A stretch of 25,431 bases of DNA from DATLAN01 sp035527455 (lineage in GTDB: Bacteria; Planctomycetota; Planctomycetia; Pirellulales; Thermoguttaceae): contig DATLAN010000372.1 in the NCBI GenBank assembly GCA_035527455.1, positions 1 to 25,431 of the forward strand, read 5' to 3'. Of the stretch, positions 1-7,535 are shown one piece after another (within the stretch, counting starts at the first letter, position 1; each line of letters starts with the position of its first letter). Made by a program: the position numbers and the translations under genes. The notes under the pieces were generated by a model, which was not told where the DNA came from, did no database searches, and saw only the letters and a program-made list of their open reading frames with translations.

Positions 1-465
1 TACGCGCGGACGAAACTCGGTCGGCCCGCGCCGATCGCCCGGGCGGTGGAACTGCCCTGGAGCGACGCTTGCAAACTCGTCAAAGAAAAATGGGACGAGC
101 CGGTCACCACCTCGTTCGGCGAGTGGACGGAGCTTCACGTACGGCTAGAATTCGACGCGACGGCCAAGGGGCTGATCGAGCAGGAGTGCGATCAAGCGGT
201 CGTCCTCGGACGGCTCGGGTACGTCGGCATGGCGCTGGCCGCGGTGCTGGCGTTGTTGGGTGTGCTGTACGCCTGGTTGAAGATCGACCTGGCCACCGCC
301 GGGAGGCACAGGGCCCGCTTGACGTGCGGCGCGGTCGCAGCCGCTTTGGCGGTGGCCGCGGTAACTTATGGCGCCGTGTTGTTCCTGCACACGGAGGCCA
401 CGGCAACCACCCCCGAGATCGCTCCCCATGAAGACTCGTTGGAACCACCGCCTTCCTTTCAATAA
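1..465 (+). CDS. C-terminal part of an unidentified membrane protein (5' truncated)
   Basis: The reading frame is open from the first base and ends in TAA at 463-465, so the gene starts to the left of the window. The GTG at 46 is an internal valine rather than a convincing start, because the frame continues upstream without a stop. Two hydrophobic segments are visible, at about visible residues 78-97 (GMALAAVLALLGVLYAWL) and 108-130, separated by a short basic loop. They suggest a C-terminal hairpin of transmembrane helices with a soluble part before them and a short acidic, Pro-rich tail. I do not recognise the family. It lies 58 bases upstream of the ECF sigma factor gene on the same strand and could be cotranscribed with it. 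Confidence 0.6.
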   Translation, partial: YARTKLGRPAPIARAVELPWSDACKLVKEKWDEPVTTSFGEWTELHVRLEFDATAKGLIEQECDQAVVLGRLGYVGMALAAVLALLGVLYAWLKIDLATAGRHRARLTCGAVAAALAVAAVTYGAVLFLHTEATATTPEIAPHEDSLEPPPSFQ

Positions 466-523
466 CGCTTTGCGATAAGCTGGAGGCGACGTTGGGGCCC
501 CGCAGCCATGAGAGTCCGACGCG

Positions 524-1165
524 ATGCCACCGCCCAACCAATCCGACGGCCTGTTGATTCGCCGCATCCGTGCGGGCGAAGCGGACGCGTGGGAGGCGTT
601 GATTGCGCGGTTCGAGGGGCGATTGCTGGCCTACGTCGACAGCCGGCTGCGCGATCGGGCGACCGCTGAAGACGTGGTCCAGGAGACGTTCATCGGCTTC
701 CTGACCAGCCTGCCGAACTACGATCCGCGCCGCCCGCTGGAGGGCTATCTCTTCTCGATCGCCGCCCACAAGCTGACCGATCACCTGCGTCGCGAGGGTC
801 GGCGGCCCACCTTGCCGCTGATGCCGGATGGGACCGACAGCTACTGCCGGGAGCCGCAAGGCAAGGCCCGGCGTGCCAGCAGCATCGTCCGCAGCGGCGA
901 GCGGCGCGGCCTGGAGCACTCGGCGTTGGCGGCCGCGCTGGGCAGGCAGATCGAGCATTTCCGCCAACGCGGACAATGGGAGAAGCTCAAATGCGCCGAG
1001 TTGCTGTTCGTCCGCGGCTGGCCCAACAAAGACGTCGCCGCCCGGCTGAAGATTTCCGAGCAGACGGTCGCCAACCACAAATTCGAGTTCCTCGCCAAGC
1101 TCCGCGCCGAAGTCCGCCAGCAGGGCCTGCCGGAAGAGGTGTTTCCGGAGTTGTACGAAGAATAG
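524..1165 (+). CDS. ECF-type RNA polymerase sigma factor
   Basis: 213 residues, the usual size for an extracytoplasmic-function sigma factor. Region 2 spans about residues 22-92 and includes the core-binding helix motif with D50, VVQETF and a following GYLFSIAAHKLTDHLRR helix. Region 4 spans about 150-198, with the helix-turn-helix NKDVAARLKISEQTVANHK. The protein should bind core RNA polymerase and direct it to a small regulon. A putative anti-sigma factor follows on the same strand at 1486, so the two probably form a regulatory pair. They are separated by 320 bases of repeats instead of being translationally coupled, which is unusual. The ATG at 524 is the first start in frame that precedes region 2. 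Subfamily not assigned. Confidence 0.92.
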   Translation: MPPPNQSDGLLIRRIRAGEADAWEALIARFEGRLLAYVDSRLRDRATAEDVVQETFIGFLTSLPNYDPRRPLEGYLFSIAAHKLTDHLRREGRRPTLPLMPDGTDSYCREPQGKARRASSIVRSGERRGLEHSALAAALGRQIEHFRQRGQWEKLKCAELLFVRGWPNKDVAARLKISEQTVANHKFEFLAKLRAEVRQQGLPEEVFPELYEE

Positions 1166-1214
1166 TGGGTAGTGGGTAGTGGTGAGTGGTGAGTGGAGAG
1201 TGGTGAGTGGGGGA
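1164..1214. repeat. Degenerate heptamer array (GTGAGTG type), left arm
   Basis: A GT-rich array of imperfect 6-7 base units (GTGGGTA, GTGGTGA, GTGGAGA) starts inside the TAG stop codon of the sigma factor gene. It is the reverse complement type of the CACTCAC array at 1454-1485, so the two could pair across the intergenic region. Confidence 0.8.
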
Positions 1215-1253
1215 GGGTGGCTGGAATTGCGTGAGGATTTTGGTCGTGTAAGA

Positions 1254-1450
1254 ACGCCCGCCGACTGCGTTCGGCGGGGTTCGTTGAGGAGACGTGATGG
1301 CTTGACCCTGTGAACCGAATGACCCCACTCGTTCGCATTCCGCTCCTGATTGCGTGCTTCCGCGGTCGGCTTCGCGTCGACCAACGTGTGAAAAAAGGTG
1401 TCAATGCTTGAACCAACAAACAGACCCCGCCGAACGCAGTCGGCGGGCGT
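1254..1450. repeat. Pair of inverted REP-like palindromes
   Basis: The 27 bases at 1254-1280 are the exact reverse complement of 1424-1450. Each arm is itself a small hairpin, CCGCCGA / TCGGCGG with a six-base loop (core CCGCCGAACGCAGTCGGCGG). Two REP-like units in opposite orientation around 143 bases of unique DNA resemble a bacterial interspersed mosaic element. The unique centre holds no convincing gene. Confidence 0.8.
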
Positions 1451-1453
1451 TTC

Positions 1454-1485
1454 TCACCACTCACCACTCACCACTCACCACTCAC
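1454..1485. repeat. Perfect heptamer array TCACCAC x4.6, right arm
   Basis: Four exact copies of TCACCAC plus TCAC run to the base before the ATG of the putative anti-sigma gene, leaving no Shine-Dalgarno sequence. Changes in copy number would alter the leader of that gene but not its reading frame. Confidence 0.85.
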
Positions 1486-1896
1486 ATGGACCCCATCCGC
1501 CCATCCGACCTGGAAGCCTATCTCGACGAGGCCTTGCCGCCGGAGCGGGCGGCCGAGGTGGAACTGGCGCTGCGCAACGATCCGGCGCTGATCTCGAAGG
1601 CGGCTGCCATCCACGCGCGGCGAAACGCCGGCGTGCACACCTTGGGGGAAATCTGGCGCCACGGGCGGCTGAGTTGCCCTTCGCGCGAACAATGGGGAAG
1701 CTTTCTGCTGGGCGTCCTCGACGACGAAGCGGCCGATTACCTCGACTTCCACCTCGAAGTGATCGGCTGCCGCTATTGCCGGGCCAACCTTGCCGACCTG
1801 AAAAACCAACAGGCCGAACAGCATGAGGCCGCCCAAACGCGCCGCCGAAAGTACTTCCAGTCCAGCGCCGGATATCTGCGAGAGGGAAGTCAGTGA
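1486..1896 (+). CDS. Putative soluble anti-sigma factor
   Basis: 136 residues, no transmembrane helix. The N-terminus (PSDLEAYLDEALPPERAAEVE) resembles the start of zinc-finger anti-sigma factors, where an acidic helix is followed by a region of the form 'L...E...LD..LP..EAA.VE'. H89, C95 and C98 (HLEVIGCRYC) give an HX5CX2C arrangement close to, but not the same as, the HX3CX2C of the ZAS domain. By position it is the likely partner of the ECF sigma factor upstream. The ATG at 1486 was chosen because everything before it is repeat DNA; the longer frame from 1354 only translates repeats. No ribosome binding site is visible. It converges with the GH2 gene, with 57 bases between them. The role is inferred from the weak motif and the neighbourhood. 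Confidence 0.65.
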   Translation: MDPIRPSDLEAYLDEALPPERAAEVELALRNDPALISKAAAIHARRNAGVHTLGEIWRHGRLSCPSREQWGSFLLGVLDDEAADYLDFHLEVIGCRYCRANLADLKNQQAEQHEAAQTRRRKYFQSSAGYLREGSQ

Positions 1897-1953
1897 AGTG
1901 GTCCGGAAGGTGCAGGGGGCGTGGAGGCGGCAGCCAACCATCCTCGGGCTGAA

Positions 1954-4900
1954 TTACTGCTTCTCCTTTTCACCCACCTCGATCCAAAGGACGCCGACGT
2001 CGATGCCTTGGCTACCGTGGGTTTGGCGGCAGTGGACGGCCAGCGTGTTGGTGCCTTGCCGGAAGAGAGCCAGCTCGGCCCCGGTCAACGGGTGCTGTTG
2101 ATAGGTCTGCGTGTAACCGCCGGCACGGAGGAGCAGCTTGCCGTTGGCGTAGATCTCGACGTCTTCGTCGTGGAAATACCCCAAGAGCATGCCCACCGGT
2201 TTGGCCGGCAGTTGAAAATCGGTGCGGAGCCAGACGTCGGAGGTCGTCCAGGGCGTGCCGATTTGGATGGCCGGCGTGCCCGTGCGGCCGAAACCGCCGG
2301 GACCGGTCTGCCAGGACGCGTCGTCGAAGGCCGGCTGCATCCAATCGGCGGGCGGCTTCTCGGTCGTGTAACGCCACGTGTGCCCGCCCTGCTCGGCAGT
2401 CGGCACGCCTTGCACCACCCGACTTCGATCGAGCAGCCGATCAGCGGCCACCGGCTCGTCGGTCGCCCAGCCGACCGGTTTCGACAAATCGCGGGCCGTC
2501 TGCAGGATCATCGTGGGATCGATCGGAAAGCGTCCCAGCCGGCGGCCGTAGATCGACAGCCCGCGGCCTTCGCCCAGCGTGCGAAAGGTCACCGGAAAGA
2601 AGGGCCCGTCGCGCATGGCCTCGCGCAACTTCGGGTGCCCGGTCAGATCGGCTCGTTGGCGCAGCAGATAGCCGTAGCTGCCGTGATGGTAACGGGCCTG
2701 GTGCGAGAGCACGCCCCGGGCGTCGGCCGGATCGTCGGGCAGGTCGACCTGCCACAGCTCGTCGCCGGCCATGCGGATGCCGACTTTGCCGGGGTGTTTG
2801 CGGTCTTGCGTCTGCGGGTAATCCAACGCCCGGCGCACGGCGGGCCAATCGAGTCGCTCGTGGTCGGCCTTGGTGGCCAACTCGGCCATGAAGATCATGC
2901 TCGTGGGAATCGCGTCGCGGACGAACTTGGGCAACGCCAGGTGGTATTCGACCTCGCAGGCGCCGTGGGCGAAGAACTTGCCCCGGTCGTCGAGCCAATC
3001 CCGGGTGGACTCGTCGGTCCGAAACGAGGCGAAGTCGCTCGGCTCGAATCGCACGGCCACCAACCGCGGCCCGAGCACTTCGACGCGTGGCGGCACCGGC
3101 GGCGGCAGCGGCGTGCGGCGGTCGGTATCCTCCGGGGCCTGGTGGACGATCAGGTTGACGAAGTTGGCCGCGATGCGGCGTCCTTCCCGGTCGAGCAATT
3201 CCAAAGCCAGCGCGCCCACCAGCGGACGACCCTCCGGCACGCGCACCCGCAACGGTTCCTGGAACGTCACCTCGGCCCGCCGCCAAACCACCGGCAGGCG
3301 GCTCGGTTCGGTGGTCACCGGCCGGCCGAGGGTATCGACGCCGTTGATCTGCCAGACGAGCGTCGGGGCCTCCGTGCGGTCGGAATAGTGGCTGACGAAA
3401 ACCGGCAGCGTGAACTCCTCGCCCAGGCTGGTCTCGATGACCGGCGGGGCGTCGAAGCCGACGAAATCCGCGCCCTGCAGGTCGGCGATCGTCATGCCCG
3501 GCACGAACGCGTCGTAGCCGAACTCCTTGGCCGACCGGTCGTAGTCGACCACGCCGTTGTGTTCCCATTCGACGTCGGAGAACTCCGTGTAGACGTAGCC
3601 GCCGATGAGTCCGTGTCGCCGCAGTTGCGTGGTCAGGCTGCGGAACCCCCAGGAAACGTCGCGATCGCCGCCTCGGGCCGAGACCGCGCCGTATTCGGAA
3701 TTGATCAGCGGCTCGGTCCCCGCGACCTGGGAGGGGACATAGTTGAACGAAGCGCCGGGCCGCGTTCGCTCGACCACCTCGCCGATGTGCTCCCTCGCTA
3801 GGCGGTCGTCGTCGATGTAGAAATGCCACGAGTTCAGATCGGTCCGGACGTGGTCGAACCGGCAAGGCGAATTGTCCTCGACCAGCCGCGAGGGGTCCAA
3901 TCGCTGCTTGACTTCGGTCCACATATCGAGCACCCAGCTCTGCGTATCGCGGTCGCTCTTGAAGGCATCGTTGCCCAGGCCCCAACTCTCGTTGAACAGG
4001 CACCAGGCGATGACGCACGGATGGTTGCGGTCGCGTTGGATCGTCGCCCGCATGGTCTCTTCCCACGCCCGGCGCGCCCGAGGAGTCTGCTCCCACGTGC
4101 AGGGCATGTCCTCCATGATCAGCACGCCGAGCCGATCGGCCCAAACCAGCCGCCGCGGCTCCTCCGACTTGACGTGGATCCGCAGGAAGTTGAACCCGGC
4201 CCGTTTGGCGATCTCCATGTCGCGGCGGAGGAACTCGTCGCTGGGGGCCGTGTAGATGCCCGAGGGATTGAACGACTGGTCGAGCGCGCCGCGGAGATAG
4301 ATCGGCTCGTCGTTCAACAGGATCACTTCATGCGCGAAGTCGCCGTACTTACCGCGCTGGATCGTCCGCAGGCCGAAATAGGTGTGGATGGTGTCGATCG
4401 TTCCGTCGGCGCCCTTGAGACGAACGTCCAGATCGTACAAGTGCGGTTCGTCCGGCGTCCACAACTTCGGTTGAGCCACGTTCAGATTGGCTTGCAGGCG
4501 ACCGCGACCGTCCGACAAGGCGATCGAGCCGCGATAGTTTTCCACGGTCGGATCGGGCGAGGCGATTTCCACCTCGGCCTCGCCGTCCGGGCCGGCGGCC
4601 TCCAACTCGACGGCCAACACCCAGCGACGGCCGTTGTGCGTGGGCGTCAGCCGCAGTCGGTCGATGTATTGTGCCGGCCGGGCTTCCAGCCACACGGTCT
4701 GCCAGATGCCGCTGGTGGGCGTGTACCAGCCGGGCACCTGCTTGCCCAGCGGCAATTCCCGGTCGGTCGCGTCGGCGGCGCGAACGACCACGGTCGCCTC
4801 TTCGCCCGGTCTGGCCCACGGCGTTACGTCGAACTCGAACGGCGTGTAACCGCCCTCATGACGTCCGACCTCGTGGCCGTCGATCCACACGCGGGCATCC

Positions 4901-5268
4901 CAATCGACGGCGTCGAAGCGGAGCCAGATTCGCCGGCCCTCGAACTCCGGCGGAATGCGGATCGTTCGCCGATACCAGCCGATCTCCTGGCCGGTGAGAT
5001 CGGCGACGCCCGACAGCTTGCTCTGCCAGCAGAAGGGCACGGTGATTTGCCGGTCGAATGGCGCGGGGCCCGCGTACCAGGCCTCCTGCAAGCCTCGGTC
5101 TTCCGGGTCGAAGCGGAATTGCCACGGCCCGTTGAGGCACGTCCAGAGATCCCGCCGAAAATCGGGCCGGGGATGCTCGTTGCGGGGTATCTTCTCCCCG
5201 GTCGCGGCACTGCCGATCGTCAACCATGCGGCAAGCGCCGCGATGAACGGTATCGAGTGTTTTCTCAT
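1954..5268 (-). CDS. Exported glycoside hydrolase family 2 protein (beta-galactosidase/glucuronidase-like)
   Basis: 1104 residues from the ATG at 5268, which begins a signal peptide (MRKHSIPFIAALAAWLTIG). The longer frame from 5331 would place 21 residues before it and is rejected, because the preceding gene's TGA lies one base upstream of this ATG. A GH2 sugar-binding domain lies at about 25-195 (LNGPWQFRFDP, GWYRRTIRIP, WIDGHEVG) and an Ig-like domain at about 200-300. A TIM barrel at about 305-600 carries the acid/base Glu427 (CLFNESWG) and probable nucleophile Glu525 (INSEYGAV). A beta-sandwich resembling a second carbohydrate-binding module occupies the last 140 residues. It probably removes sugars from exported polysaccharides; the substrate cannot be read from the sequence. 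Last gene of a three-gene operon. Confidence 0.92.
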   Translation of the reverse strand: MRKHSIPFIAALAAWLTIGSAATGEKIPRNEHPRPDFRRDLWTCLNGPWQFRFDPEDRGLQEAWYAGPAPFDRQITVPFCWQSKLSGVADLTGQEIGWYRRTIRIPPEFEGRRIWLRFDAVDWDARVWIDGHEVGRHEGGYTPFEFDVTPWARPGEEATVVVRAADATDRELPLGKQVPGWYTPTSGIWQTVWLEARPAQYIDRLRLTPTHNGRRWVLAVELEAAGPDGEAEVEIASPDPTVENYRGSIALSDGRGRLQANLNVAQPKLWTPDEPHLYDLDVRLKGADGTIDTIHTYFGLRTIQRGKYGDFAHEVILLNDEPIYLRGALDQSFNPSGIYTAPSDEFLRRDMEIAKRAGFNFLRIHVKSEEPRRLVWADRLGVLIMEDMPCTWEQTPRARRAWEETMRATIQRDRNHPCVIAWCLFNESWGLGNDAFKSDRDTQSWVLDMWTEVKQRLDPSRLVEDNSPCRFDHVRTDLNSWHFYIDDDRLAREHIGEVVERTRPGASFNYVPSQVAGTEPLINSEYGAVSARGGDRDVSWGFRSLTTQLRRHGLIGGYVYTEFSDVEWEHNGVVDYDRSAKEFGYDAFVPGMTIADLQGADFVGFDAPPVIETSLGEEFTLPVFVSHYSDRTEAPTLVWQINGVDTLGRPVTTEPSRLPVVWRRAEVTFQEPLRVRVPEGRPLVGALALELLDREGRRIAANFVNLIVHQAPEDTDRRTPLPPPVPPRVEVLGPRLVAVRFEPSDFASFRTDESTRDWLDDRGKFFAHGACEVEYHLALPKFVRDAIPTSMIFMAELATKADHERLDWPAVRRALDYPQTQDRKHPGKVGIRMAGDELWQVDLPDDPADARGVLSHQARYHHGSYGYLLRQRADLTGHPKLREAMRDGPFFPVTFRTLGEGRGLSIYGRRLGRFPIDPTMILQTARDLSKPVGWATDEPVAADRLLDRSRVVQGVPTAEQGGHTWRYTTEKPPADWMQPAFDDASWQTGPGGFGRTGTPAIQIGTPWTTSDVWLRTDFQLPAKPVGMLLGYFHDEDVEIYANGKLLLRAGGYTQTYQQHPLTGAELALFRQGTNTLAVHCRQTHGSQGIDVGVLWIEVGEKEKQ

Positions 5269-5269
5269 T

Positions 5270-5635
5270 TCAGGGGAACTTCCCAACTTCGGCACGGCCC
5301 GACAAAAACTTACCTTGCCCCTGCCATTCATCGGCTAGCACACCGCTGGTGGTCAACGGATCGCTGCGCCGCCGCATGATCGCCCGAATGTGACACGCCA
5401 GACAGGGCATCTGGACCAGGCCGCCGCAGCCGGGGCAACGGGCGGGAAGACCGTTGGGGGGGATCCAATCAGTCGGCGGCTCTTGCCGTTGGGCGGCGTA
5501 GTCGGGCCGGCGGTCGCAGGCGATCGCGTTGACCGTCCCGCGACTGACGCCCAGGCGTTGGGCGATCTTTCGTTGAGAAACACTGCCTTCGACAAGCAAT
5601 GCGCGGATCTCACGCTCGACAGCCGCCCCAATCAT
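5270..5635 (-). CDS. Helix-turn-helix protein with C-terminal zinc ribbon
   Basis: 121 residues. A Fis/resolvase-like HTH occupies about residues 5-45 (EIRALLVEGSVSQRKIAQRL, then GVSRGTVNAIA). Four cysteines follow in two CXXC pairs, C67/C70 (CPGC) and C78/C81 (CLAC), forming a probable zinc ribbon. The ATG at 5635 is preceded by AGGAG with eight-base spacing, and the acidic gene's stop is two bases upstream. Its own TGA is one base from the GH2 ATG, so the three genes are very likely translated from one message. It looks like a DNA-binding regulator. Similar small HTH/zinc-ribbon proteins are known from planctomycetes, as far as I recall. It may bind the palindrome at 5996-6032; that is inference. 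Confidence 0.8.
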   Translation of the reverse strand: MIGAAVEREIRALLVEGSVSQRKIAQRLGVSRGTVNAIACDRRPDYAAQRQEPPTDWIPPNGLPARCPGCGGLVQMPCLACHIRAIMRRRSDPLTTSGVLADEWQGQGKFLSGRAEVGKFP

Positions 5636-5637
5636 GT

Positions 5638-5862
5638 TCAGATCTCCTGTTCTTCGTCCGTTTCTGTCCAAAAATCACCGTACTCCGGCTCCGGCTCGGT
5701 CGTTTCGCCGTCGAGGTCGAACGCATCGAGGACCTGAAGCCATACCGCGGAGGGGTCGCATGTCCACGTGGGCGAATCCTCCTCGAGTTCGTCGGTTTTC
5801 GCCTCCGTGAACCATCCGAGGTCCCAAAACGTTGATTCATGGGTGAATCGGTTCATCTCCAT
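5638..5862 (-). CDS. Small very acidic protein, unknown function
   Basis: 74 residues from the ATG at 5862, rich in Asp and Glu (EPEPEYGDFWTETDEEQE at the C-terminus) and in Trp and Phe, with no membrane segment. I do not recognise it. GGAGG lies ten bases before this ATG; the longer frame from 5886 would begin before that ribosome binding site. The stop codon is two bases from the start of the HTH/zinc-ribbon gene. The spacing supports a real gene. Its acidity together with the adjacent DNA-binding protein would fit a small partner or DNA mimic, but that is speculation. Confidence 0.6.
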   Translation of the reverse strand: MEMNRFTHESTFWDLGWFTEAKTDELEEDSPTWTCDPSAVWLQVLDAFDLDGETTEPEPEYGDFWTETDEEQEI

Positions 5863-5995
5863 CGCACGAATTCCTCCCCGGGACACTGCATCGCGCAGCC
5901 GGATCAGTACCCATCTAGCGAGTGGGCTGGTCCACGAAAGCTGCGTGGACGCGTGAAATGACCCGTGTCACATGGAGATGAGCGTAGCATATTCT

Positions 5996-6032
5996 GTACA
6001 AAAGTTCAACCATCATTTTGAACATTTTGTAC
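5996..6032. promoter_or_regulatory. Hyphenated palindrome, candidate operator of the acidic/HTH/GH2 operon
   Basis: GTACAAAAGTTCAA (5996-6009) and TTGAACATTTTGTAC (6018-6032) are inverted copies with one extra base in the right arm, separated by eight bases. On the minus strand the inner TTGAAC (6009-6004) could be a -35 box, 17 bases before a weak TACGCT. The region is AT-rich in otherwise GC-rich DNA. The first gene of the operon begins 130-170 bases downstream. Confidence 0.6.
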
Positions 6033-6081
6033 CAGATTATGCACGCAAGCCGTGGGCACCATCTGAAATCTTCACGGCCCC

Positions 6082-7047
6082 TCACACCGGTACGGCGGCT
6101 TCCGGTGGGCCGCGGTCGGCGAGCGCCTGGTCGATCGCCGCAAGCTGCTCGTCGGTCAACCGCCACCCGGAGCCGCCGGCCGTCTCGCGGATCTGCTCTG
6201 GCCGCTTGGCCCCGCAGAGCGCCGAGGTGATGCCCGGCTGGTGGATCGTCCAGTTGATCACCAGCTCCGCGACCGTGCGGCCGGCCGATCGGGCGATCTC
6301 GCGGAGCCGATCGAGCAGGTCGTGGTTCTTCTCCCACTCCTTGCCGCTGAACATCGGGTACTTCCGCCGGCTGTCGGTGTCCGCAAAGACGTGGTCCCGG
6401 CCCATCTTTCCGGCCAAGAGCCCTTTCAACAACGGCCAATAGACCAGCACGGCGATGCCCCGCTCGCGACACCACGGCAAGGTGTCGGCCTCGATCTGAC
6501 GCTGGAGCATGTTGTACGGCGGCTGATAGACGGCGATGGGACATTCGGCCGCGAACTGTTCCATTTGGGCGACCGTCACGTTCGAGATACCCACCGCTCG
6601 CGTCTTGCCCTCGTCCATCAGCCGCTTCAGTTCGCCGGCCGATTCGGCGACCGGCACCGTCTTGTCCGGGGCGTGCAGGTAGAGCAACTCCACGCGGTCG
6701 GTCGCCAGCCGCCGCAGGCTCTCCTCGCACTCTCGCCGCAGTGTCTGGGCAGAGGCGTCGTAGGCCATCACGCCGTCGTCGTCCCAGTGCAGCCCGCCCT
6801 TGGTGGCGACGACCATCTCGTCGCGCCGGCGGCCCAACGCCCGGCCGATCAGCTTCTCGCTTTCGCCCGAGCGGCCGTAGCAATAGGCCGTATCGAGATG
6901 ATGGATCCCCAGTTCGAAGCACTCGCGGATCGTGGCGATACTGTCCCGATCGCTGGTTCCCGGGCTGGTGATGCCGGCGATCGGCCAGCAGCCCAGGGCG
7001 ATTTCCGAGATTTCGATGCCGGTGTTTCCCAGAGGGCGGAGTTCCAT
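6082..7047 (-). CDS. Aldo/keto reductase
   Basis: 321 residues, a standard AKR (alpha/beta)8 barrel. The tetrad can be placed at D52, Y57 (LDTAYCYGRS), K83 (VVATKGG) and H125 (LYLHAPDK). GISNVT and the C-terminal cofactor region (TSALCGAKRPEQIRE) fit binding of NADP(H). It should reduce an aldehyde or ketone, or oxidise a sugar or alcohol; the substrate is not evident. The ATG at 7047 begins the conserved N-terminus MELRPLGNTGIEISEIALG, but no good Shine-Dalgarno precedes it. It is a single gene, 176 bases away from the palindromic repeat on one side and 219 bases from the acidic gene on the other. Confidence 0.92.
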   Translation of the reverse strand: MELRPLGNTGIEISEIALGCWPIAGITSPGTSDRDSIATIRECFELGIHHLDTAYCYGRSGESEKLIGRALGRRRDEMVVATKGGLHWDDDGVMAYDASAQTLRRECEESLRRLATDRVELLYLHAPDKTVPVAESAGELKRLMDEGKTRAVGISNVTVAQMEQFAAECPIAVYQPPYNMLQRQIEADTLPWCRERGIAVLVYWPLLKGLLAGKMGRDHVFADTDSRRKYPMFSGKEWEKNHDLLDRLREIARSAGRTVAELVINWTIHQPGITSALCGAKRPEQIRETAGGSGWRLTDEQLAAIDQALADRGPPEAAVPV

Positions 7048-7183
7048 GGCGAGATCTGCGTCGTCGTGCGTGGAGCGATGGATGTCTCGTCAATTAAACC
7101 GCGGTGCATCGCATTCTGCAAGGCGGTCCATCCGCTGCGGACTTCGATTCCCCTGCTCTCGCCCATTCCGTTTCGAACCGGAC

Positions 7184-7332
7184 TAAGGGCCCTCGCAGAA
7201 ACAACCTGTACATTTTTCAGCGAGGGTGGCACGCCCTGAGGAACGAAGGGCGTGGAAAACCTGCCAAACCACGCCCTTCGTTCCTCAGGGCGTGCCACCC
7301 AATTGGATAAGTTATTTCTGCGCGGGCCCTAA
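7184..7332. repeat. Nested inverted repeats: outer arms around a REP-like palindrome
   Basis: Bases 7184-7205 match the reverse complement of 7311-7332 at 19 of 22 positions (core AGGGCCC and CGCAGAAA). They enclose the perfect hairpin at 7224-7300. The right outer arm contains the TAG stop codon of the ribbon-helix-helix gene (7329-7331). The outer arms do not resemble those of the second copy near 10924. Confidence 0.75.
7224..7300. repeat. Perfect 32-bp palindromic repeat, copy 1
   Basis: 7224-7255 and 7269-7300 are exact inverted copies with a 13-base loop. The same arms (GTGGCACGCCCTGAGGAACG and onward) occur again at 10924-10999 with a different loop. There is no T-run, so it is not a textbook terminator, but it lies just downstream of a gene on the minus strand. 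Confidence 0.95.
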
Positions 7333-7526
7333 CGACCCTCGGCCCTTTCGTCCGCAATCGAAGGCTCCCGCTTTTCGACGTCGGATCTTCTCCGCCGGGC
7401 GACCGCCTCCTTGAGCAGGTACTCGATCTGCCCGTTGACACTGCGGAACTCTTGCTGGGCCCAGGCCTCGAGTTCCTCGTACAGTGCCGGGCTGATGCGG
7501 AGCAGAAATGACTTGCGCGATTTCAT
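7329..7526 (-). CDS. Arc/MetJ-type ribbon-helix-helix DNA-binding protein
   Basis: 65 residues. The fold is readable as a beta strand (KSFLLRIS, 5-12), helix A (about 13-27) and helix B (SVNGQIEYLLKEAVARRRR, 29-47), followed by a charged tail. Proteins of this type bind DNA as dimers through the strand. It starts ten bases after the stop of the SPFH gene, so the two form an operon. The palindromic GTGATA sites at the operon promoter make autorepression likely. Small Arc-type proteins next to SPFH/band 7 genes are a known arrangement in bacteria, to my knowledge. It could resemble an antitoxin, but no toxin gene is adjacent. Confidence 0.85.
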   Translation of the reverse strand: MKSRKSFLLRISPALYEELEAWAQQEFRSVNGQIEYLLKEAVARRRRSDVEKREPSIADERAEGR

Positions 7527-7535
7527 GCCGACGTG

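Noticed and set aside
104..1384. Minus-strand frame of 426 codons over the sigma factor gene
   Set aside because: It translates the heptamer and REP repeats and the antisense of the sigma factor gene, with no coherent domain.
1164..1485. CRISPR array
   Set aside because: The repeat units are heptamers without spacers and no cas genes are near.
1921..5379. Long plus-strand frames (626 and 518 codons) across the GH2 gene
   Set aside because: They are antisense to the GH2 gene, are rich in Arg, Gly and Ala with no recognisable domain, and arise from the codon bias of the opposite strand.
7224..7300. Simple intrinsic terminator
   Set aside because: The stem is far longer than usual and no T-run follows in the direction of the minus-strand genes; the same holds for 10924-10999.
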